Below are positions 14,300 through 17,224 of a stretch of 17,224 bases of DNA, one piece after another; position 1 is the stretch's first letter; every line of letters begins with the position of its first letter. This DNA comes from an uncultured Actinomycetes bacterium. Its GTDB lineage: Bacteria > Actinomycetota > Actinomycetes > Nanopelagicales > Nanopelagicaceae. The notes beneath the pieces are model-generated. The model saw only the letters and a program-made list of their open reading frames with translations. It did not search any database and had not been told where the DNA came from. The position numbers and the translations under genes are program-made. The DNA lies in the NCBI GenBank assembly GCA_903867285.1, contig CAIPQX010000011.1, positions 1-17,224 on the forward strand, written 5' to 3'.

Positions 14300-15048
14300 T
14301 GAGTAATGAATTCAGAGGGCTTAACGCCATAGTTACTGGAGCCGGGTCGGGAATAGGACTTGCGGTAGCGACAAAACTCAAAAGTGAAGGCGCCACGATC
14401 TTTGGCTTTGATATCAACAAGGGGGCCATGGAGGGTGTCGCGACCTGGATCGAATGCGATGTGGGCGATTCCGAGAGCGTTAAGCAGGCTGTCGCTAAAG
14501 TAACTGCGGAAGTGGCCGTCATTGATATTTTGGCAAATAATGCTGGAGTAGGAGCCGTCGGATCGGTTCTGGATGCAACTGACGATGAGTGGACCAGGGT
14601 TTTTAATATCAATGTTGCCGGAATCGCGCGAGTCACTACAGCGGTCTATTCACTCCTTAAGAAGAGCAACTCCCCTGCAATTGTTAACACATGTTCTATC
14701 GCTGCGAGCGTCGGATTGCCAAAGAGAGCGGTTTATAGCGCCAGTAAAGGTGCCGTAATGTCGCTAACGCTAGCGATGGCGGCTGATTTCGTTAAAGAAG
14801 GTGTTCGAGTGAACTGCGTGAACCCGGGGACCGCGGATACACCATGGGTTGCCCGCCTTCTTGCCGCTGCCAACGATCCAGTTGCTGAACGCAAAGCGCT
14901 AGAAGCGCGCCAGCCCATGGGTCGACTGGTGTCCGCCGATGAGGTTGCCAATGCGATTCTCTACCTGGCCAACCCACAACAGAGGTCAACTACGGGCACA
15001 GTTTTGGCGGTCGATGGTGGAATGTACGGCTTACGATTGCCTCAATAG
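14296..15048 (+). CDS. Short-chain dehydrogenase, probable 2-keto-3-deoxy-L-fuconate dehydrogenase
   Basis: A 250-residue classical SDR. The cofactor motif is TGAGSGIG (14-21), D39 at the end of the second strand favours NAD+, NNAG is at 81-84, the catalytic S134, Y147 and K151 sit in NTCSIAAS and YSASK, and NPGTADTPW follows the sixth strand. In the oxidative fucose pathway an SDR of this type oxidises C4 of 2-keto-3-deoxy-L-fuconate to the 2,4-diketo acid, the substrate of the FAH hydrolase. The four-base overlap with the fuconate dehydratase gene strongly supports this order. The start may be the ATG at 14296 or the next codon (14299). A generic sugar-alcohol dehydrogenase is the alternative, but the context favours the fucose step. 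Confidence 0.9.
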   Translation: MMSNEFRGLNAIVTGAGSGIGLAVATKLKSEGATIFGFDINKGAMEGVATWIECDVGDSESVKQAVAKVTAEVAVIDILANNAGVGAVGSVLDATDDEWTRVFNINVAGIARVTTAVYSLLKKSNSPAIVNTCSIAASVGLPKRAVYSASKGAVMSLTLAMAADFVKEGVRVNCVNPGTADTPWVARLLAAANDPVAERKALEARQPMGRLVSADEVANAILYLANPQQRSTTGTVLAVDGGMYGLRLPQ

Positions 15049-15059
15049 TCAGCGCTGAC
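15048..15059. promoter_or_regulatory. 12-bp perfect palindrome before the GntR gene
   Basis: GTCAGCGCTGAC is a perfect palindrome that begins in the stop codon of the dehydrogenase gene, 35 nt before the regulator start. It is a possible autoregulatory site or simply chance. It does not resemble the palindrome at 11736-11758. Confidence 0.25.
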
Positions 15060-15094
15060 AATTCCTACATTCAAAGAGAAAGGCGGATGGGCAA

Positions 15095-15874
15095 ATGCCT
15101 CAGTCGAAACTTGTGAAAGTTAAAGCGCAGCCACGTCGTTCAATCCTCTCTGATGAAACGTATCTGATGATTCGGGCGATGATCTTTGCCCATGAAATCG
15201 TTCCGGGAGACCGCGTCAATATTGATGCCCTCGCGGTTCAGCTAGGGGTCTCTCAAACTCCTATTAGAGAGGCGTTGGCAAGACTAGAGTCTGAAGATTT
15301 GATTGCGAAGGAAGCACTCAAAGGTTATCGCGCAACAAATTTGCTCACTGTCACAGAATTTGCGGATCTATTTAGTTTCCGCTTGCTTATTGAGCCATAC
15401 GCCGCCGAACAAGCAGCAATACTGATCGATTCCAAAGGAATCAAGGAATTACAAAGTGAAATTTCCAATGCCAAGGAAGCTATTAATTTCAACGATGAAC
15501 GTCTTATCGAGGCGATCACAGAACACGACGCGCGTTTCCACGCATTAATTGCCAAATATTCAAATAACAAAACGCTCGCTTCGGCTTTCACAAATACACA
15601 CTGCCATCTTCATCTATTTCGCTTATATGTTGCTTCTCAAAAGCATCTCATTGAACCCAGCGATAAGACCAGTTTTATTCAGGATCTATTTTCTCGCTAC
15701 TACCAATCGGACCGAGGTCAATTAGCAATCAAGCAGCACACGGCAATTGCAAAGGCTATCTGTGCACACAATCCCGAGAAAGCGAAAGCAGAGATGTATA
15801 GCCACATTGAATCTTCACTAAAGCGGTTTACCCCGGATCTCCATAAAGTGCAGACAGATAGGAAAACCTCATGA
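15095..15874 (+). CDS. GntR-family transcriptional regulator with FCD domain
   Basis: A 259-residue regulator. The winged helix-turn-helix is at about 17-82, with the recognition segment LAVQLGVSQTPIREALARLE (46-65) typical of GntR proteins. The all-helical FCD domain (about 88-245) has the metal-ligand pattern D145-x-x-x-H149, H215 (QHTAIAKAI) and H237 (YSHIE), so it should bind a metal and a small carboxylate. Regulators of this group often repress sugar-acid catabolic operons until the acid appears. L-fuconate or a keto-deoxy acid is the likely effector here. The ATG at 15095 has an AAAGGCGG ribosome site about 8 nt upstream. The gene overlaps the following enolase-superfamily gene by ATGA and lies within the operon it probably controls. 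Confidence 0.92.
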   Translation: MPQSKLVKVKAQPRRSILSDETYLMIRAMIFAHEIVPGDRVNIDALAVQLGVSQTPIREALARLESEDLIAKEALKGYRATNLLTVTEFADLFSFRLLIEPYAAEQAAILIDSKGIKELQSEISNAKEAINFNDERLIEAITEHDARFHALIAKYSNNKTLASAFTNTHCHLHLFRLYVASQKHLIEPSDKTSFIQDLFSRYYQSDRGQLAIKQHTAIAKAICAHNPEKAKAEMYSHIESSLKRFTPDLHKVQTDRKTS

Positions 15875-16992
15875 GCGATAGCACTATAAGCAAAATTGAA
15901 ATACGAGCATGTCGTGGTGGTGATGAACTAAATAATCTAGATGCAGTAACAGCTGTGCAGCTGCCTGGAGGTTCGCGCCCTGATTTCACGGTAATCACAA
16001 TCACGACAACCGATGGTGTTACCGGTACCTCATTTGGATTTGGAGCTTTGGATGCGAAGGCTGCTGCCGCCACCATGTCTCAGGTCAAGCCATTCTTTAT
16101 GGGGCGTTCTGCTCATAACTCCGCAAAGAACATGAAAGATTTCGAACTCTTTGATCGACGTTGGAACCATGTCCCTATTTATTCCTATGCCCCCTTTGAC
16201 AATGCTTGCTGGGATATCGTCGGCAAAATGGCCCACCAACCTGTTTACAAGTTACTTGGTGCGGCGCGCGAAAAGGTACCACTTTACGTTTCATCCATGT
16301 TCTTGCCTGGTCCAGCGGAATATGTAAAGCAGGCATTGGAAGTAAAAGCAAAGGGTTACAAGGGATACAAATTGCATCCTCCGGGAGATTTGAAAATTGA
16401 TATCGAGTGTTACCGCGCCGTGCGTGAGGCGGTAGGCGATGACTTTACCCTCATGGCTGATCCAGTTATTAGCTATACCTACGAACAAGCTCTAAAGGCC
16501 GGGCGCGAACTGGAAAAATTAAACTACCGCTGGTTGGAAGAGCCGCTCTTAGATATTAATTTTAATGGGCTGCGTAAGCTCCGCGAAAAACTTGATATTC
16601 CTCTCTGTGGTACCGAAGTATTGGCTGGCGCCCAATACTCCACCGCCCAGTACATTTCGCAAGGAATGGCGGACATCGTCAGAAGCGATGTCTCTTGGCG
16701 CGGAGGAATTACTGCGGTTATGAAGACCGCACATGTAGCCGAGGCCTTTGGAGTGCAATGTGAATTACACACCACCATCTATCACGGCCTAGAGCAAGTC
16801 CAATTGCATCCCTCGCTTGCAATTAGCAACTGCGAGTTCTTTGAGACGCTCTTTCCATTTGATGATTTCGAATTTGGAACGAAAACCAAACTGAATATTG
16901 AAGATGGTTATGTAATGGCACCTAAAGGTGAAGGTTTATGCATCGAATACGATTGGGATTTCATAGAAAATCACACCGTAGCAGTCCTTTAG
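15871..16992 (+). CDS. Mandelate racemase-like enolase-superfamily protein (probable sugar-acid dehydratase)
   Basis: A 373-residue enolase-superfamily protein with a full set of active-site residues: K167 and H169 in YKLHPPGD, metal ligands D197 (MADP), E223 (WLEEPL) and E249 (CGTEV), D273 in RSDVSWRGG, and H300 in CELHT. The K-x-H motif and the His/Asp dyad fit an acid-sugar dehydratase or epimerase of the mandelate racemase subgroup. It clearly differs from the fuconate dehydratase, which has K-x-K, and from the protein at 11893-12975, which lacks the dyad Asp. It overlaps the GntR gene at its start and the glycerate kinase gene by four bases tail to tail. The substrate is unknown. The adjacent glycerate kinase may hint at an aldaric or aldonic acid, but that gene lies on another transcript. 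Confidence 0.88.
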   Translation: MSDSTISKIEIRACRGGDELNNLDAVTAVQLPGGSRPDFTVITITTTDGVTGTSFGFGALDAKAAAATMSQVKPFFMGRSAHNSAKNMKDFELFDRRWNHVPIYSYAPFDNACWDIVGKMAHQPVYKLLGAAREKVPLYVSSMFLPGPAEYVKQALEVKAKGYKGYKLHPPGDLKIDIECYRAVREAVGDDFTLMADPVISYTYEQALKAGRELEKLNYRWLEEPLLDINFNGLRKLREKLDIPLCGTEVLAGAQYSTAQYISQGMADIVRSDVSWRGGITAVMKTAHVAEAFGVQCELHTTIYHGLEQVQLHPSLAISNCEFFETLFPFDDFEFGTKTKLNIEDGYVMAPKGEGLCIEYDWDFIENHTVAVL

Positions 16993-17224
16993 ATCGACTC
17001 TGCCTTCGCTAGTTCTGCTCCAGCTTTAACAAGCCATGCGCCTGGATTGGCCATAGCCGCTTGGGGTGATGGTGCAATATCTACTAGCGCAATTGTTGAT
17101 GCGCTTAAGGGAAGGTCGCTGCTCCCTACGCAGTAGAGCACCCGCTTCTTCGCTTCCGCAGCTAATTCTGTAACGCTTCCCAGAACCTTTCCAAAGTAAC
17201 TTTGCGAATCCAACTTGCCTTCGC
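16989..17224 (-). CDS. Glycerate kinase, C-terminal part
   Basis: The minus-strand frame is open from the window edge to the TAA at 16991-16989 and gives about 78 residues. It begins EGKLDSQSYFGKV, matching the conserved TGEGRLD-x-Q-S-x-x-GK motif near the end of class II (GarK/GlxK-like) glycerate kinases. This is followed by a VLYCVGSSDL strand and a helical tail. An apparent TTG start at 17213 is inside the conserved motif and so is not real. The true start lies outside the window. The enzyme phosphorylates D-glycerate to 2- or 3-phosphoglycerate at the end of glycolate, galactarate and glucarate catabolism. Convergent overlap with the upstream enolase-superfamily gene leaves no room for a terminator between them. 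Confidence 0.85.
   Translation of the reverse strand, partial: EGKLDSQSYFGKVLGSVTELAAEAKKRVLYCVGSSDLPLSASTIALVDIAPSPQAAMANPGAWLVKAGAELAKAESI

Noticed and set aside
14091..14636. A 181-codon minus-strand open frame
   Set aside because: Antisense to L-fuconate dehydratase and the dehydrogenase, with a low-complexity Ser/Ala/Thr-rich translation and no motif.
17211..17213. TTG start of a short 74-codon gene at the right edge
   Set aside because: The frame continues to the window end, and the codon is inside the conserved glycerate kinase motif, so the gene is only truncated by the window.
1..17224. CRISPR array, tRNA or rRNA genes, insertion sequences, phage genes
   Set aside because: No regularly spaced repeats, cloverleaf-like sequences, transposase or integrase frames were seen; almost all sequence is explained by catabolic genes.

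Overview
The window looks like a compact actinobacterial genome segment, perhaps a freshwater planktonic lineage. This is an inference from several signs: base composition in the high 40s percent G+C by eye, almost no spacing between genes, use of TTG and GTG starts with strong AGGAG-type ribosome sites, and a sugar importer with no ATPase gene beside it. No rRNA, tRNA, CRISPR array, insertion sequence or integrase was seen. Every large stretch is coding.

Layout. At the left edge is the 3' end of a plus-strand fumarylacetoacetate-hydrolase (FAH) family gene (1-283). It meets, tail to tail, the end of a 13-gene minus-strand operon running from 11666 down to 264. In transcription order that operon is: secreted solute-binding protein, an intercistronic hairpin, two MalF/MalG-type permeases, aldo/keto reductase, HSL-family esterase, a solute-binding-protein homologue with no signal peptide, MaoC hydratase, RraA-like aldolase or decarboxylase, amidohydrolase-type lactonase, RhaM-type mutarotase, CaiB/BaiF CoA-transferase, a second MaoC protein, and a Gfo/Idh/MocA oxidoreductase. 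A 226-bp divergent regulatory region (11667-11892) separates it from a five-gene plus-strand operon: an unassigned enolase-superfamily protein, L-fuconate dehydratase, short-chain dehydrogenase, GntR/FCD regulator, and a third enolase-superfamily protein. At the right edge is the 3' end of a minus-strand glycerate kinase.

How it works together. Nearly all steps of a non-phosphorylating L-fucose pathway can be placed. They are: uptake (10359-11666, 9347-10288, 8421-9350), anomer exchange (3087-3410), oxidation to the lactone (7440-8414), lactone hydrolysis (3414-4280), dehydration by L-fuconate dehydratase (12977-14299, the best-supported assignment), oxidation to the 2,4-diketo acid (14296-15048), and hydrolytic cleavage to pyruvate and lactate (FAH protein, 1-283). 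Related sugars such as L-galactose or D-arabinose may also be handled. The 15095-15874 regulator probably senses a pathway acid. A 9-bp-arm palindrome at 11736-11758 overlaps a plausible minus-strand promoter and is a candidate operator.

What this pathway does not explain is the most interesting part. Embedded in the transporter/fucose operon is a second set: CoA-transferase, two MaoC-fold proteins (one lacking the usual Asp/His dyad), RraA-like protein, esterase, and a cytoplasmic solute-binding-protein homologue whose N-terminus is fixed by an in-frame stop four codons upstream. Two further enolase-superfamily proteins with K-x-H active sites and a glycerate kinase add to it. Together they suggest a second, CoA-dependent acid-processing route coupled to sugar catabolism, whose chemistry I cannot name.
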